A DNA stretch of 40,205 nucleotides from an uncultured Bacteroidales bacterium (GTDB lineage Bacteria; Bacteroidota; Bacteroidia; Bacteroidales; UBA3663), in contig CAJOLH010000031.1 in assembly GCA_905235375.1 (NCBI GenBank), forward strand, positions 1 to 40,205, written 5' to 3'. A program made the translations under genes and the position numbers. The first letter of the stretch is position 1. The number at the start of each line of letters is the position of its first letter. The notes beneath the pieces are model-generated. The model was given only the letters and a program-made list of their open reading frames with translations. It was not told the origin of the DNA and searched no databases. Positions 6,361 to 16,254 of this stretch are shown in pieces.

Positions 6361-8406
6361 ATGGAACAAAAGAACAAAGGCAAATTGATGGCGCATCTTA
6401 TCCTTGTCGTGCTGTCGTGTTGGTTTGGTGTGGCTCAGGGAGCCGTTGGGCTGAAAACCGGCAAGGTGTCGGTCAAAACTGCTGGCGAAATGCCCGCGCC
6501 GGTGTTGCTCGCCATCGAGAACCTGCAGAGTGATTTCCAGAAGGTGATGGGCTTCCGTCCGGAGTTGAATCCTGCCACGGCAAGTCCCACCGAGTTGCTG
6601 ATCGTGAACGATGCAGTGGGCACGCCCGAGGGCATCGAGCCGCTACAGGGAGCCGAGGCGCACGCGGTGACGTGCGACGGCAGCCATCGCATCGTGGTAC
6701 ATGGCAGTGATATGCGTGGCACCATTTTCGCCATTTATACTGTGTCGGAGCAGGTGCTGGGTGTCCCGCCGCTGTGGTATTACTGCGATTGGAAGCCTGT
6801 ACGCAGGAGCAGCATCACGACCAACATCAATGTGTATTTTGACGAACCGCAGGTGCGCTTCCGTGCCTGGTTCCCCAACGATACCGACCTCTTCACTCCT
6901 TGGCGTGCCCTTTCGAAAGACAACAATGAGAAGTGGCTGGAGACCATGCTGCGTCTGAAACTGAACTGCGTGGAGCTGGAGACTACCGTGGGTTATCCCG
7001 ACTACAAGATGACCGACGAGGCAATGATGGTGAGCCGCATGGGCATCGTCCTTACTTCGCATCATCACGTTGCGCTCAACAACTCGTTTGCACGCTGGGA
7101 CGAGTACTGGCGTGAAGTGCGTCATCAGGAACCGCCGAAGCCCAGCATCCACCGCTTGCTCGACTTGATAGAATTCTGGACCTACAATGTCAAGACGGTA
7201 CATCAGTCGGGTATCGAGAACCTGTGGCAGGTGACGTTCCGAGGTCGAGGCGACCAGCCGTTTTGGGCATTCTTCGACGATGCTCCCACCACCGACAAGG
7301 AGCGTGGCGAGGTCATCACGATGATGATGCAGATACAGGTGGACCTCATCAAGCAGATTACGGGCGAGGAGGATCCGTATGTGCGCACCACGTTCTACGA
7401 CGAGATGTCGAACCTTCTGGCACAGGGTTATATCCAGCCGCCGAAGGGCAAGAATATGGTGTGGACATACGTTGCTGCCCGACGCGACCACTATCCGAAC
7501 GATGATGTTGTAAACTTCGACCCGTCGCTGGGCGTCAAGCTTGGCTACTACTTCAACTATCAGTTCACCTCCACCGGTTCGCACCTCGCTGCCTGTGAAG
7601 GTCCCTGGAAGATGGAGTTCAACTACCGCTATGTCAACAGCAAGTGCCCGCTGCTCTTCTCGGTGGTCAATGCAGGCAACATCCGCGAACATCTTACCGA
7701 GCTTGCAGCCAACGCCAAGATGATGTGGAGCTATGACCAGTATGATACCGACCGCTGGCTCACCGACTACTGTGCGCAGTATTTCGGACAGAAGAACGCC
7801 AAGGCAGCTGCTCAGCTTTATCGCGATTTCTACAATGCCTACTGGCAGCCAAAGCCCACTGAGTTCCCCGGACTCGGCAGCCGTCAGTTCAACTTCCAGG
7901 ATATGCGCTATGCCAGGGCAATGGACCAGATACTTGGCCGTTTCAAGGAGTACAGCGACAATCCTTTGCAGGATATCGGCTTTGAGAGTGTCAAGGGCCG
8001 CACATTCCGCATCCAGGGCAGCAACCAGGTGGACACGCTCCTTGCGAACATGCAGCAGGCTATGAAGCACTTTGACATCGTCAGCCAGCGTTGCCGTGCC
8101 ATGGAGAAGCGCATCGACAGCCGGCAGCGCACCTACTTCCATGATAATCTCACCGCACAAGCCGAGTTCATGGCGCATCTGAGCCACGCGCTCTATCACT
8201 TCGTGACTGCCTACAAGCAGCAGGACGACAAGCAGACATTGCGCCAGAACATCAGTGCATCGCTCGACCACGTGAATGCAGCAAAAGCGTCTCTTTACTC
8301 TACGCATCACGGTGTCTTCTCCGAGTGGTACACCAACGACCGGCTCTGGGGCTTCGAAGGAAAATTGAGAGGCCTGCAGCGAATACTTGATGAAACACAA
8401 CCCTAA
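6361..8406 (+). CDS. GH115-like glycosidase (alpha-glucuronidase family)
   Basis: Predicted secreted enzyme related to GH115, a family of exo-alpha-(4-O-methyl)glucuronidases that remove glucuronic acid from xylan or arabinogalactan. A signal peptide ends near residue 27 (Met10 is an alternative start). The N-terminal domain contains the typical GTIFAIYTVSEQVLGVPPLWYY stretch (about 120-140), followed by the barrel with LWQVTFRGRGDQPFW (about 288-302) and KERGEVITMMMQIQVDLIKQ, both GH115-like. A Trp/Tyr-rich helical part follows. At 681 aa it is shorter than the 800-950 aa usual for the family, so the C-terminal beta-sandwich seems to be missing. Substrate may differ from classical GH115 enzymes. 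First gene of the plus-strand enzyme series, with the operator-linked promoter directly upstream; the next gene starts 36 bp downstream. Confidence 0.75.
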   Translation: MEQKNKGKLMAHLILVVLSCWFGVAQGAVGLKTGKVSVKTAGEMPAPVLLAIENLQSDFQKVMGFRPELNPATASPTELLIVNDAVGTPEGIEPLQGAEAHAVTCDGSHRIVVHGSDMRGTIFAIYTVSEQVLGVPPLWYYCDWKPVRRSSITTNINVYFDEPQVRFRAWFPNDTDLFTPWRALSKDNNEKWLETMLRLKLNCVELETTVGYPDYKMTDEAMMVSRMGIVLTSHHHVALNNSFARWDEYWREVRHQEPPKPSIHRLLDLIEFWTYNVKTVHQSGIENLWQVTFRGRGDQPFWAFFDDAPTTDKERGEVITMMMQIQVDLIKQITGEEDPYVRTTFYDEMSNLLAQGYIQPPKGKNMVWTYVAARRDHYPNDDVVNFDPSLGVKLGYYFNYQFTSTGSHLAACEGPWKMEFNYRYVNSKCPLLFSVVNAGNIREHLTELAANAKMMWSYDQYDTDRWLTDYCAQYFGQKNAKAAAQLYRDFYNAYWQPKPTEFPGLGSRQFNFQDMRYARAMDQILGRFKEYSDNPLQDIGFESVKGRTFRIQGSNQVDTLLANMQQAMKHFDIVSQRCRAMEKRIDSRQRTYFHDNLTAQAEFMAHLSHALYHFVTAYKQQDDKQTLRQNISASLDHVNAAKASLYSTHHGVFSEWYTNDRLWGFEGKLRGLQRILDETQP

Positions 8407-8442
8407 TACGACGAAATACAACTCTAATACAACCTAATAATC

Positions 8443-9951
8443 ATGAATGCAAAAAAACTACTGATAGCTGCTCTGCTCGTCCTTCCGATGAGCGGCATGG
8501 CACAGACGATCGTGAATGCCGTGGATTGCGGCATCATTGGTGATGGCAAGACAAAGAACACCGAGGCCATTCAGCGCACCATCGAAATGCTGACGGCAAA
8601 GAAGAAAGGCGGAACCATCGTGTTTTCGGAGGGACGATACCTTACGGGTACCCTTGAGATGAAGAGTAATGTCCACTTCGTCCTGGAGCGTGGGGCAGTG
8701 CTCCTCGGCAGCACCGATATCGCCGATTACCGAAGCATTGAGCCAGTCGATGCACCTAAGTCGAATCGCACGGGCGACAATTCGAAACTCGCATTGCTGG
8801 TATGCTACAAGGCACAGAATATCAGCATCACCGGCGAGGGAGCTATCGACGGTCAGGGCCGCGAGCTGGCACTTAACGTCGATAGCATCCTCTATACCAC
8901 CGACGAGCGTTATCGTCGGGGCGGTGGTGGACGTCCGCAGGAGATCTACAGGCCGAAGATCATCAACTTCATGTTCCTCGATGGTTATGAGATGCGGGGC
9001 ATCACCATCCGCAACTCCGCCTGCTGGGTGCAGACCTACGAGATCTGTTCGAACCTGAAGTTCGAGAATGTCACCGTCGTAAGCCGTACCTTCTGGAACA
9101 ACGATGGTTTCGACCTGACGGACTGTCGCAATGCCACCATCAACAACTGTTCGGTAGATACGGGCGACGATGGTATCTGCCTGAAGTCGTATTACAATGA
9201 CTACTGCTGCGAGAACATCCGTGTCACCAACTGCCACGTCACGTCGTCGTGCAATGGCTTGAAGCTCGGCACGGCATCGTTCGGCGGTTTCCGCAACATC
9301 GTGTTCGACAACATTGACGTGGTTGACACCTATCTCTCGGCCATTGCCATCGAGAGCGTGGATGCCTGCGACATCGACAGCATCACTTTCCGAAACATTC
9401 GTGCCACGAACACGATGAACCCCGTCTTCATCAAGCTTGGCAACCGTACCGACGGCCCTGCGGGGCATGTGCGTGACATCCTGATCGAGAACGTCACCGC
9501 CACGGTGCCTTTCCTGCGTCCCGACCCCAAGGCCGAAGCACGCGTCTTCACCAACGAGGGATTCCACAACCCCATCCCATCGCCTATCACGGGTATGCCC
9601 GAGCAGCCCATCGAGCGCGTAACGTTGCGCAACATCGACATCACCTGTCCTGGGCACGCTTCGACGGGAATGAACATGGTGCCGTTGTGGCGTGTGGAGA
9701 GTGTGCGCGAGAACCCGCGTGGCTATCCTGAATACACGATGTACGGCGAACTTCCATCGTGGGGATTCTATGTGCGTCACGTGCGTGACATCAGCTTTGA
9801 GAACGTCAACATGAAACTGGCTGAGCCCGATTTCCGTCCGGCTTTCGTGTTCGATGATGTGAAGAATGCACGTTTCAGCAACGTCGTTACTCCCAAGGCT
9901 GACCATGCACAGCTGTATTTGCATAATGCGGATTTGAAGGAAGCGGAATAA
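8443..9951 (+). CDS. GH28 glycosidase (polygalacturonase family)
   Basis: Predicted secreted right-handed beta-helix enzyme of family GH28, which hydrolyses galacturonic-acid (and some other) linkages in pectin by inversion. The signal peptide ends after residues GMAQ (21). The helix begins with the usual VNAVDCGIIGDGKTKNTEAIQ. Catalytic acidic residues are seen as NNDGFDL (Asp221) and TGDDGICLKS (Asp242, Asp243). The GHG motif of classical polygalacturonases is replaced by CNGLKLGT (about 270-277), a form common in Bacteroidetes exo-acting GH28 clades; specificity is therefore uncertain. Length (502 aa) is normal. It lies 36 bp after the GH115-like gene and 16 bp before the GH2-phosphatase gene, so all three are probably one transcript. 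Confidence 0.9.
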   Translation: MNAKKLLIAALLVLPMSGMAQTIVNAVDCGIIGDGKTKNTEAIQRTIEMLTAKKKGGTIVFSEGRYLTGTLEMKSNVHFVLERGAVLLGSTDIADYRSIEPVDAPKSNRTGDNSKLALLVCYKAQNISITGEGAIDGQGRELALNVDSILYTTDERYRRGGGGRPQEIYRPKIINFMFLDGYEMRGITIRNSACWVQTYEICSNLKFENVTVVSRTFWNNDGFDLTDCRNATINNCSVDTGDDGICLKSYYNDYCCENIRVTNCHVTSSCNGLKLGTASFGGFRNIVFDNIDVVDTYLSAIAIESVDACDIDSITFRNIRATNTMNPVFIKLGNRTDGPAGHVRDILIENVTATVPFLRPDPKAEARVFTNEGFHNPIPSPITGMPEQPIERVTLRNIDITCPGHASTGMNMVPLWRVESVRENPRGYPEYTMYGELPSWGFYVRHVRDISFENVNMKLAEPDFRPAFVFDDVKNARFSNVVTPKADHAQLYLHNADLKEAE

Positions 9952-9967
9952 AAGTTCTTATTAGAGC

Positions 9968-12900
9968 ATGAAAAGATTGTGGATCTATCCCCCAAGGTGC
10001 GGCAAGGCAACCCTTGTCGTGCTTTGGTTTGCAGCATTGATATTCAGTGGTGCGAAGTGCCTGGCTTTGGCAAATGTCACGGCCGGCAATGCCGAAAGTC
10101 ATGGCACCGAGACGATGTATCTTTCGGGTACGGATAAGGACCATCGTGTGCCCTGGCAGTTCTTCTGTACCGATGGTGCACGCAGTGGGCAATGGACCAC
10201 TATCGATGTGCCTTCGTGCTGGGAACTGGAGGGCTTCGGGCATTACAATTATGGTCACGACCGACCGCCTTATGACGAACAAGGCATCTATCGCACCACA
10301 TTCTCCCTGCCATCGCGGTGGGAACATCGGCGTGTGTTCATCGTCTTCGAAGGCGTGATGACCGATGCTGAAGTGCTCATCAACGGAGAGCTGGCTGGCC
10401 CCATCCACCAGGGTGCCTTCTATCGGTTCAAGTATGACATCAGCGACATCGTACGACGGCAGGGGGAGAACTCGCTGGAGGTAACCGTCAGCAAGGAGTC
10501 GTCCAACCAGAGCATCAATGAGGCCGAGCGCCGCGCCGACTATTGGATATTCGGAGGCATCTATCGGCCCGTCTATCTGGAGGCACAGCCGTCGGTTTTC
10601 ATCGACCATGTAGCCATCGATGCGCGTCATACGGGCGAACTTCATGCCGATGTGCTGGTCAATGGCGCTAAAGGTCTGCAATATACTGTTGATGTTGCCA
10701 TCCTCGATGAGGAAGGACAGCAGGTCGGAAAGTCGCAACAGGTAGGGCTGCGGGCCGATAGTGCACAACTGGCACTTTCCGTCCGTTCGCCCAAGACGTG
10801 GACTTCCGAGACACCCTGGTTATATACAGCGTGTTTCAACCTCTATCTGGATGGGCACAAGGTGCATTCCGTCAAACAGAAATTCGGATTCCGCACCATC
10901 GAATTCCGCGAGCAGGATGGTTTCTATGTCAACGGCGTGAAAATCAAATTCAAGGGCGTTGACCGTCACACCTTCTGGCCTGAGAGCGGACGCACCATCA
11001 GCAAGGCATTGGCTGTCGAGGATGTCAACCTTATCAAGGAAATGAACATGAATGCGGTGCGCATGAGCCACTATCCGCCCGATTCGTATTTCCTCGATGC
11101 CTGCGACTCGTTGGGGCTTTATGTCATCGACGAACTGACGGGCTGGCAGAGTGCCTACGACAGCCTTTCGGCTTGTCGGCTGGTGCGTGAAATGATTGAA
11201 CGCGATGTGAATCATCCCAGCATTGTCATCTGGGCCAATGGCAACGAGGGCGGATTCCCGAAGGCAGCTCGCCCTTGGTACAAGCGTCTCGACATTCAGC
11301 AGCGCCAGGTGGTGGAACCCTGGTCGCGCTATGATGGCACCGATACCCACCACTATCCGCGTTTCGGCCCCGCCAAGGAGCGTGCCACCCGTGGCGATGT
11401 GGTTTATATGCCCACCGAGAGCTTGCACGGCCTTCACGATGGTGGTCATGGTGCCGGACTGGAGGACTATTGGGAGATGATACGAACTACACCCACCGCT
11501 GCAGGACAGTTCCTTTGGGACTTTGCCGACGAGGGTGTGGTGCGGCATGATCTGAACGACAGCATCGACGTATTCAAGGACAAGGCCCCTGATGGCATCC
11601 TTGGCCCCCACCACGAGAAGGAAGGTTCATTCTTCACCATCCGCGAAGTGTGGTCGCCCATCCATGTCGAAGCACCTCAGTTCGATACTTTCGATGGCAC
11701 GCTCACCATCTCCAACCGCTATCACTTCACCAACTTGCGTGACTGTCGTTTCAGTGCCTCGCTGATCAATTATCCTTTGCCTATGGATGCAACGCAGCGA
11801 CAGGTGCAACTGCTGAATGTGGCATCACCCGATGTGGCTCCATGGACGGAGAATGCACAACTCAAAATCGACCTGCCTGCCGACTGGCGCACCTCGGATG
11901 TGCTGACATTGACGGCGACCGATCCGCATGGACGAGAGTTATATACTTGGACATGGCCCATTGCCAAGCCTGCTCAATTCACCGCGAGATTGCTGCCGGA
12001 GCACCTCAAACCCCTCAAGGGCAAGCGGGCAAAGGCTGCTATCGAGGCGGCTGAGTCAATCCTGCATCCCCGCTTTGTCGGTATCGACACCGCCAATGCC
12101 ACCATGCGTTGGACGGCTCTCAGCGATGGCTGGTTGCGTCTGGACTATTCATTCGTGCTGGATGGCGACTACGACATTGCCGGCATCACGTTCGATTATG
12201 ATGAGGCCGATGTGACGGGAGCCTCCTTGTTGGCCGACGGCCCTTATCGCGTGTGGAAGAATCGCATGAAGGGCGTTTCCTATGGTCTGCATCAGAAGGC
12301 GTACAACAACACCATCACCGGACAGAGCTGGGACTATCCCGAATTCAAGGGCTATTACGCACACTTCACCGCAATGCAGCTGCACGGACACAACCGGCAA
12401 CTCACGTTGCTATCCCCCACTGAGGGAATATTCCTGCACCTGTTCACCCCCGAACGTCCCCAATACATGAGCAAGAATGTCGATCCGACATTCCCCGAGG
12501 GACAACTGTCGCTGCTCCTTTGCATCCCTGCAATAGGCACCAAGTTCTCGCGTGCCGAAGATGAGGGACCCCAGGGCACCAAGGCTCATTTCGACCACTA
12601 CAAAGTGGAGGCAACGGCCTATTTGAAACTTGACCAGACTGCCGCCGATAACGCTATGTCTGACTCCCGACCGTTGTTCCTCGTTCACCCTGAGTTGTCG
12701 GCAAGCCAGAACACCGCTTATCGGACACCGACTCGCGAGCTGACTCCACCGCCTGCGGGGAAACATCCTTTCCACATCAGTCATTACGGGAGGCATGGTT
12801 CGCGTTACATGATCGAACAGCATCAGTACGACGAACCCTTCAACATCCTGTCGGAGGCAGCTGATTCCAGCCGGCTAACATCTGCGGGACAACGGGCATT

Positions 12901-13879
12901 GATGATTGTCGGAAGGATGCGGCAGGAGGCTGAGGGACGTTTGGGCGAACTGACACCACTCGGAGCCCAACAGCATCGCGAGATAGCACGTCGCATGGGC
13001 GAGCGCTTCCCCGAAGTGTTCGTTGGCGAGGAATCGTGGGTCGATGCACGCAGCACCATCGTCGTACGCTGCATCCTTTCGATGGAGAACGAGCTGCTTG
13101 GCTTGCAATCCCTGTTCCCCCACTTGCGCATCAGCCACGATGCCAGCCAGCATGACATGGCCTTCATGAACATTCACGACCGGGCTTTGCAAGCCAAGCG
13201 ACGCCCCGAAGCTGTAAGGCGCGAACAGGAGGACTTCAACCGCAGGCATGAATATCATGCCCACCTGATGCAGACATTGTTCAACGATTCCGGCTATGTG
13301 GCCCGTCGTGTGAATCAACCCCAGCTGAACTATCTCCTGTTTCGCCTTGCCTCCAACCTGCAGAACTGCGAGTCGCGCCACGACATGACCCTTTACGACC
13401 TGTTTTCCGATGAGGAGATATATGGAAACTGGTCGATGCAAAATGCCTCATGGTTCATCGACCACGGATTTTATTCGAAGAATGGCGCGATGCAACCCAC
13501 GTCGCAGCGCGCCTTGTTGCGGCGCATCATCGCTGATGCCGACAGTTGCATTGCACTTCCCGCTTCAGGAGCCATGCTTCGGTTCGGACACGATTCTACG
13601 GTCATGCCGCTGGTCTGCCTGATGGGACTGAATGGCTTCGGCAAGATGCAGGACAGCCTGGAGGAGCTTGATGCCAGAGGATGGCGCAACTATGAGGCCA
13701 TTCCGATGGCTGCCAACATCCAGCTGGTGTTCTATCGCAGCAGTCCCGCCGACGAGGACGTGATGGTCAAGGTGCTGCTAAACGAAGAAGAGGCCACACT
13801 GCCCTTCGATTCGCCTACGGCTCCCTATTACCTTTGGCGTGAACTTCGGCAGAAGCTGCTTCAGGCATGCGAAACTTAA
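9968..13879 (+). CDS. Fusion: GH2 glycosidase + histidine acid phosphatase
   Basis: Predicted secreted two-enzyme protein, 1303 aa, in one uninterrupted frame. After a signal peptide (about 1-35) comes a GH2 part: jelly-roll sugar-binding domain (about 60-205), immunoglobulin-like domain, TIM barrel with VIWANGNEGG (general acid/base Glu427), a probable nucleophile in MPTES (Glu484), then beta-sandwich domains to about residue 900. A short Pro-rich linker leads to a complete histidine-phosphatase domain (branch 2, phytase/acid phosphatase type) at about 908-1303. It has the RHGxR motif (Arg942-His943-Gly944-Ser945-Arg946) and the C-terminal catalytic HD (His1208-Asp1209 in FGHDSTV). Both active sites look intact. 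The phosphatase has no signal of its own, so it is exported with the GH2 part. It suggests a phosphorylated substrate or phosphate scavenging at the glycan. Sugar specificity of the GH2 is unknown. Follows the GH28 gene by 16 bp. Confidence 0.88.
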   Translation: MKRLWIYPPRCGKATLVVLWFAALIFSGAKCLALANVTAGNAESHGTETMYLSGTDKDHRVPWQFFCTDGARSGQWTTIDVPSCWELEGFGHYNYGHDRPPYDEQGIYRTTFSLPSRWEHRRVFIVFEGVMTDAEVLINGELAGPIHQGAFYRFKYDISDIVRRQGENSLEVTVSKESSNQSINEAERRADYWIFGGIYRPVYLEAQPSVFIDHVAIDARHTGELHADVLVNGAKGLQYTVDVAILDEEGQQVGKSQQVGLRADSAQLALSVRSPKTWTSETPWLYTACFNLYLDGHKVHSVKQKFGFRTIEFREQDGFYVNGVKIKFKGVDRHTFWPESGRTISKALAVEDVNLIKEMNMNAVRMSHYPPDSYFLDACDSLGLYVIDELTGWQSAYDSLSACRLVREMIERDVNHPSIVIWANGNEGGFPKAARPWYKRLDIQQRQVVEPWSRYDGTDTHHYPRFGPAKERATRGDVVYMPTESLHGLHDGGHGAGLEDYWEMIRTTPTAAGQFLWDFADEGVVRHDLNDSIDVFKDKAPDGILGPHHEKEGSFFTIREVWSPIHVEAPQFDTFDGTLTISNRYHFTNLRDCRFSASLINYPLPMDATQRQVQLLNVASPDVAPWTENAQLKIDLPADWRTSDVLTLTATDPHGRELYTWTWPIAKPAQFTARLLPEHLKPLKGKRAKAAIEAAESILHPRFVGIDTANATMRWTALSDGWLRLDYSFVLDGDYDIAGITFDYDEADVTGASLLADGPYRVWKNRMKGVSYGLHQKAYNNTITGQSWDYPEFKGYYAHFTAMQLHGHNRQLTLLSPTEGIFLHLFTPERPQYMSKNVDPTFPEGQLSLLLCIPAIGTKFSRAEDEGPQGTKAHFDHYKVEATAYLKLDQTAADNAMSDSRPLFLVHPELSASQNTAYRTPTRELTPPPAGKHPFHISHYGRHGSRYMIEQHQYDEPFNILSEAADSSRLTSAGQRALMIVGRMRQEAEGRLGELTPLGAQQHREIARRMGERFPEVFVGEESWVDARSTIVVRCILSMENELLGLQSLFPHLRISHDASQHDMAFMNIHDRALQAKRRPEAVRREQEDFNRRHEYHAHLMQTLFNDSGYVARRVNQPQLNYLLFRLASNLQNCESRHDMTLYDLFSDEEIYGNWSMQNASWFIDHGFYSKNGAMQPTSQRALLRRIIADADSCIALPASGAMLRFGHDSTVMPLVCLMGLNGFGKMQDSLEELDARGWRNYEAIPMAANIQLVFYRSSPADEDVMVKVLLNEEEATLPFDSPTAPYYLWRELRQKLLQACET

Positions 13880-13907
13880 CTTTCTTTTAACACGATTTAT
13901 CGCGAAT

Positions 13908-13939
13908 TTTCATAAATTATCTTTATGCGTCTATATTTG
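13908..13939 (+). promoter_or_regulatory. Possible internal promoter before the second GH28-type gene
   Basis: TATATTTG (13932-13939) matches TAnnTTTG, with TTTC (one mismatch to TTTG) 20 bp upstream. It lies in a 169-bp gap, the largest inside the plus-strand series, and has no PUL operator. The gap also carries the inverted repeat TTAACACGA (13887-13895) and TCGTGTTAA (13983-13991). The leader would be about 100 nt. Confidence 0.4.
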
Positions 13940-14048
13940 GACCAATATACGAAACAAAAAATTCATGTGAATTCATGGTAATTCGTGTTAAGAAAAGCCA
14001 CATTTAATTATCGTTAATTTTGGGTTCATACATAAAATATAGTCCAGC

Positions 14049-16220
14049 ATGAAATTTCACGGAACGATTCGATGCGCCATGACGGTCGTACTCCTTGTGT
14101 GCGGCTGTATGGCAAATGCTCAGACCCTTTCCGTCTATTCCCATCATGAAGACACTCATGTGACAATCGATTTCCGCGCTCCGCAGCGCGGTTGGCTCGA
14201 TGTGCTGCACCTCACACTCCCCACGGCGCTCCTCGACCGAATGTCCACAGCTACGGTCGATATCATCGGACAGGGCGACTGTCCGCTGGCACAGCAGGCC
14301 CATGTGGAGGATGGCGTGCTGACGTTCCGCAACCTCGACTTGCGTCCCGACAACGGCATCGATGTGCGCATCGTCTTTCCCGAAGCCCGTAAGCTGATGT
14401 CGGAAGCTTCCGCCGTTCCGCAACCCGTCATTGCCGACTGGCAGATGAGCACGCCCGTGCTGCCCGACTCGATTCAGGGCAAGGCATACGTGGTGCACGA
14501 CCCTCAGCGGACGTTCCATGCCTTTGCCTCGTTTGTGACGAAACGTCCCATCCGTCGTCAGCGCTTCGATGCACGCGCTTTGGGTCTGAAAGGCGACGGC
14601 ACGACCGACGACACCGAGATGCTGAACTTCGCCATCCAATGGCTTCATGAGGAGGGCGGTGGTGAGATTGACTTCCGCGACGGCACCTTCTGCATCCGCA
14701 CAGCCCAGCTCAAGAGCCACGTCTGGCTGCACATTGCCGCCACAGCCACCATCAAGGCCCTGCCTGGCATGGACGAACCCGAAGACACATGGTTCGAGGA
14801 TATCAGCCACAATGCCGGCAACGGTTCGCTCGACTCCACTCCCTACGACCCCTTTGGCAACTTCCTGACCAAGCAGGATGTAGGCCACTCGTTCTTCCGC
14901 AACTGTATGTTCTATGCCCAGCGCGAGGAGGATATCCGCATCTATGGGCAGGGGCGGCTGACGGGCAACGGCGTGATTGACACGGGCAATGGCGCACTGC
15001 GCAATCCTACAGGACGCCGTGCCGACAAGATGTTCTCCTTCAAGCTCTGTCGTGACATCGAAGTGGGCGGCGAGGACTGCCTTGCCGATATGTGGTACGA
15101 CGAGGCTGCCGATGAGCCTGCCTACCTCCTGCCCGACGGTTCGCTCAGCGTAGCCGAGAATCGCAAGATGCTCGACGTGGATCAGGGCGGACACTTCGTC
15201 ATCCTCGCCACGGGCACCGACAACATCCGCGTTCATGACATCAACTGCGGGCGTGAGAGCACCAACCGTGCGCGCGACATCTTCGACTTCATGGCCTGCA
15301 GCGACGTCCATGTGACCAACATCTACAGCCGCTCCAATGGCGACGACATCGTGAAGTTGGGCAGCGACTGTTCGCTGGGATTCACCCGCAAGTCGAGCGG
15401 TACCTACGTGCGCAACATCGTGGGTGACACCAACTGCAACCTGTTCCAGATAGGTTCGGAGACTGCCGACGACATCACCGATGTCTATGTCGATAACATC
15501 CTGGTGCTGGCCACCAACAAGGCAGGCTTCAGCATCTCGTCGAACGACGGAGGTCGTGTGGCACGCGTCTATCTCAACAGCGGCAAGACGGGCTCGCTGC
15601 ATCATCGCTCGGCGATGCATCGCACACGCACGCCACTCTTCCTCAGCATCTCCAACCGTGCGCGTGTCATAGGTGCTGAAGTGCGCGACTACCATTTCCG
15701 CTTCAACGAAGGCGACGAGCTGCGGCACGAGCTGCTGGTGCGTAACCGCAGCATCGGACGTGTGGAGGACATCGACCTGCGCCACATCGACTGCGACGAG
15801 GTCTATGCAGGCAGCAGCCACTATGACAAGGTGCGCTGGCATCCCTACGACGGCACTCAGCCCGAATCGACACCCATCATCGCCGGCTTCAAGGTGCCAT
15901 CGACAGATATGGTCGAAGGCGGTCTCGACTTCACACTGCCCGACGGACGCATGACGGGCTACATCGAGCGGGTGCATCTGGAGGACTGGAACATCACCGT
16001 GAAGGGAGGTCATCCCGCTGCCGATGCCACGCTGCTCTGCCCCGAGATAGGCGTGGGCAAGTTCAACATCCGCGACCTGAAGGTGCAGCCCTCCTACGGC
16101 CTCTGGAGCCGCCACGTGCGCGGTCTCACGCTCATCGATATGACGTTCCACACCGAGCAGCCCGATGGCCGTCCTGCCGTCATCACCGATGATGTGGAAG
16201 GCTACCACACCAACCGATAA
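14049..16220 (+). CDS. GH28-type beta-helix protein with extra N-terminal domain
   Basis: Predicted secreted pectin-type glycosidase, 723 aa. Signal peptide about 1-25 (ANAQ). Residues about 26-175 form an all-beta domain I do not recognise. The beta-helix starts at FDARALGLKGDGTTDDTEML (about 175), the canonical entry of GH28 and related helices. GH28-type catalytic acids appear at RARDIFDF (Asp410, Asp413) and SNGDDIVKLG (Asp432-Asp433), followed by NCNLFQIGSE in place of the GHG motif. The layout resembles large, divergent Bacteroidetes GH28 proteins sometimes annotated as endopolygalacturonases; rhamnogalacturonan or another uronide linkage is possible. It differs from the GH28 at 8443 in length and motif spacing, so the two are unlikely to be simple duplicates. 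It may have its own weak promoter; the esterase gene follows 34 bp downstream. Confidence 0.82.
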   Translation: MKFHGTIRCAMTVVLLVCGCMANAQTLSVYSHHEDTHVTIDFRAPQRGWLDVLHLTLPTALLDRMSTATVDIIGQGDCPLAQQAHVEDGVLTFRNLDLRPDNGIDVRIVFPEARKLMSEASAVPQPVIADWQMSTPVLPDSIQGKAYVVHDPQRTFHAFASFVTKRPIRRQRFDARALGLKGDGTTDDTEMLNFAIQWLHEEGGGEIDFRDGTFCIRTAQLKSHVWLHIAATATIKALPGMDEPEDTWFEDISHNAGNGSLDSTPYDPFGNFLTKQDVGHSFFRNCMFYAQREEDIRIYGQGRLTGNGVIDTGNGALRNPTGRRADKMFSFKLCRDIEVGGEDCLADMWYDEAADEPAYLLPDGSLSVAENRKMLDVDQGGHFVILATGTDNIRVHDINCGRESTNRARDIFDFMACSDVHVTNIYSRSNGDDIVKLGSDCSLGFTRKSSGTYVRNIVGDTNCNLFQIGSETADDITDVYVDNILVLATNKAGFSISSNDGGRVARVYLNSGKTGSLHHRSAMHRTRTPLFLSISNRARVIGAEVRDYHFRFNEGDELRHELLVRNRSIGRVEDIDLRHIDCDEVYAGSSHYDKVRWHPYDGTQPESTPIIAGFKVPSTDMVEGGLDFTLPDGRMTGYIERVHLEDWNITVKGGHPAADATLLCPEIGVGKFNIRDLKVQPSYGLWSRHVRGLTLIDMTFHTEQPDGRPAVITDDVEGYHTNR

Positions 16221-16254
16221 CCCCATCGCTTAACACCTTTTAATAAATATTTCT

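Noticed and set aside
6643..8421. 592-codon open frame on the minus strand opposite the GH115-like gene
   Set aside because: Antisense shadow; the plus-strand frame has a signal peptide, operator-linked promoter and family motifs.
9240..9280. Missing GHG histidine in the first GH28 as a sign of inactivity
   Set aside because: The three catalytic Asp are present, and the CNGLKLGT form is common in Bacteroidetes GH28 proteins.
14004..16226. 740-codon open frame on the minus strand opposite the second GH28-type gene
   Set aside because: It mirrors the real gene almost end to end, has no signal or domain, and long antisense frames are expected with this codon bias. The plus strand encodes a clear beta-helix enzyme with signal peptide.
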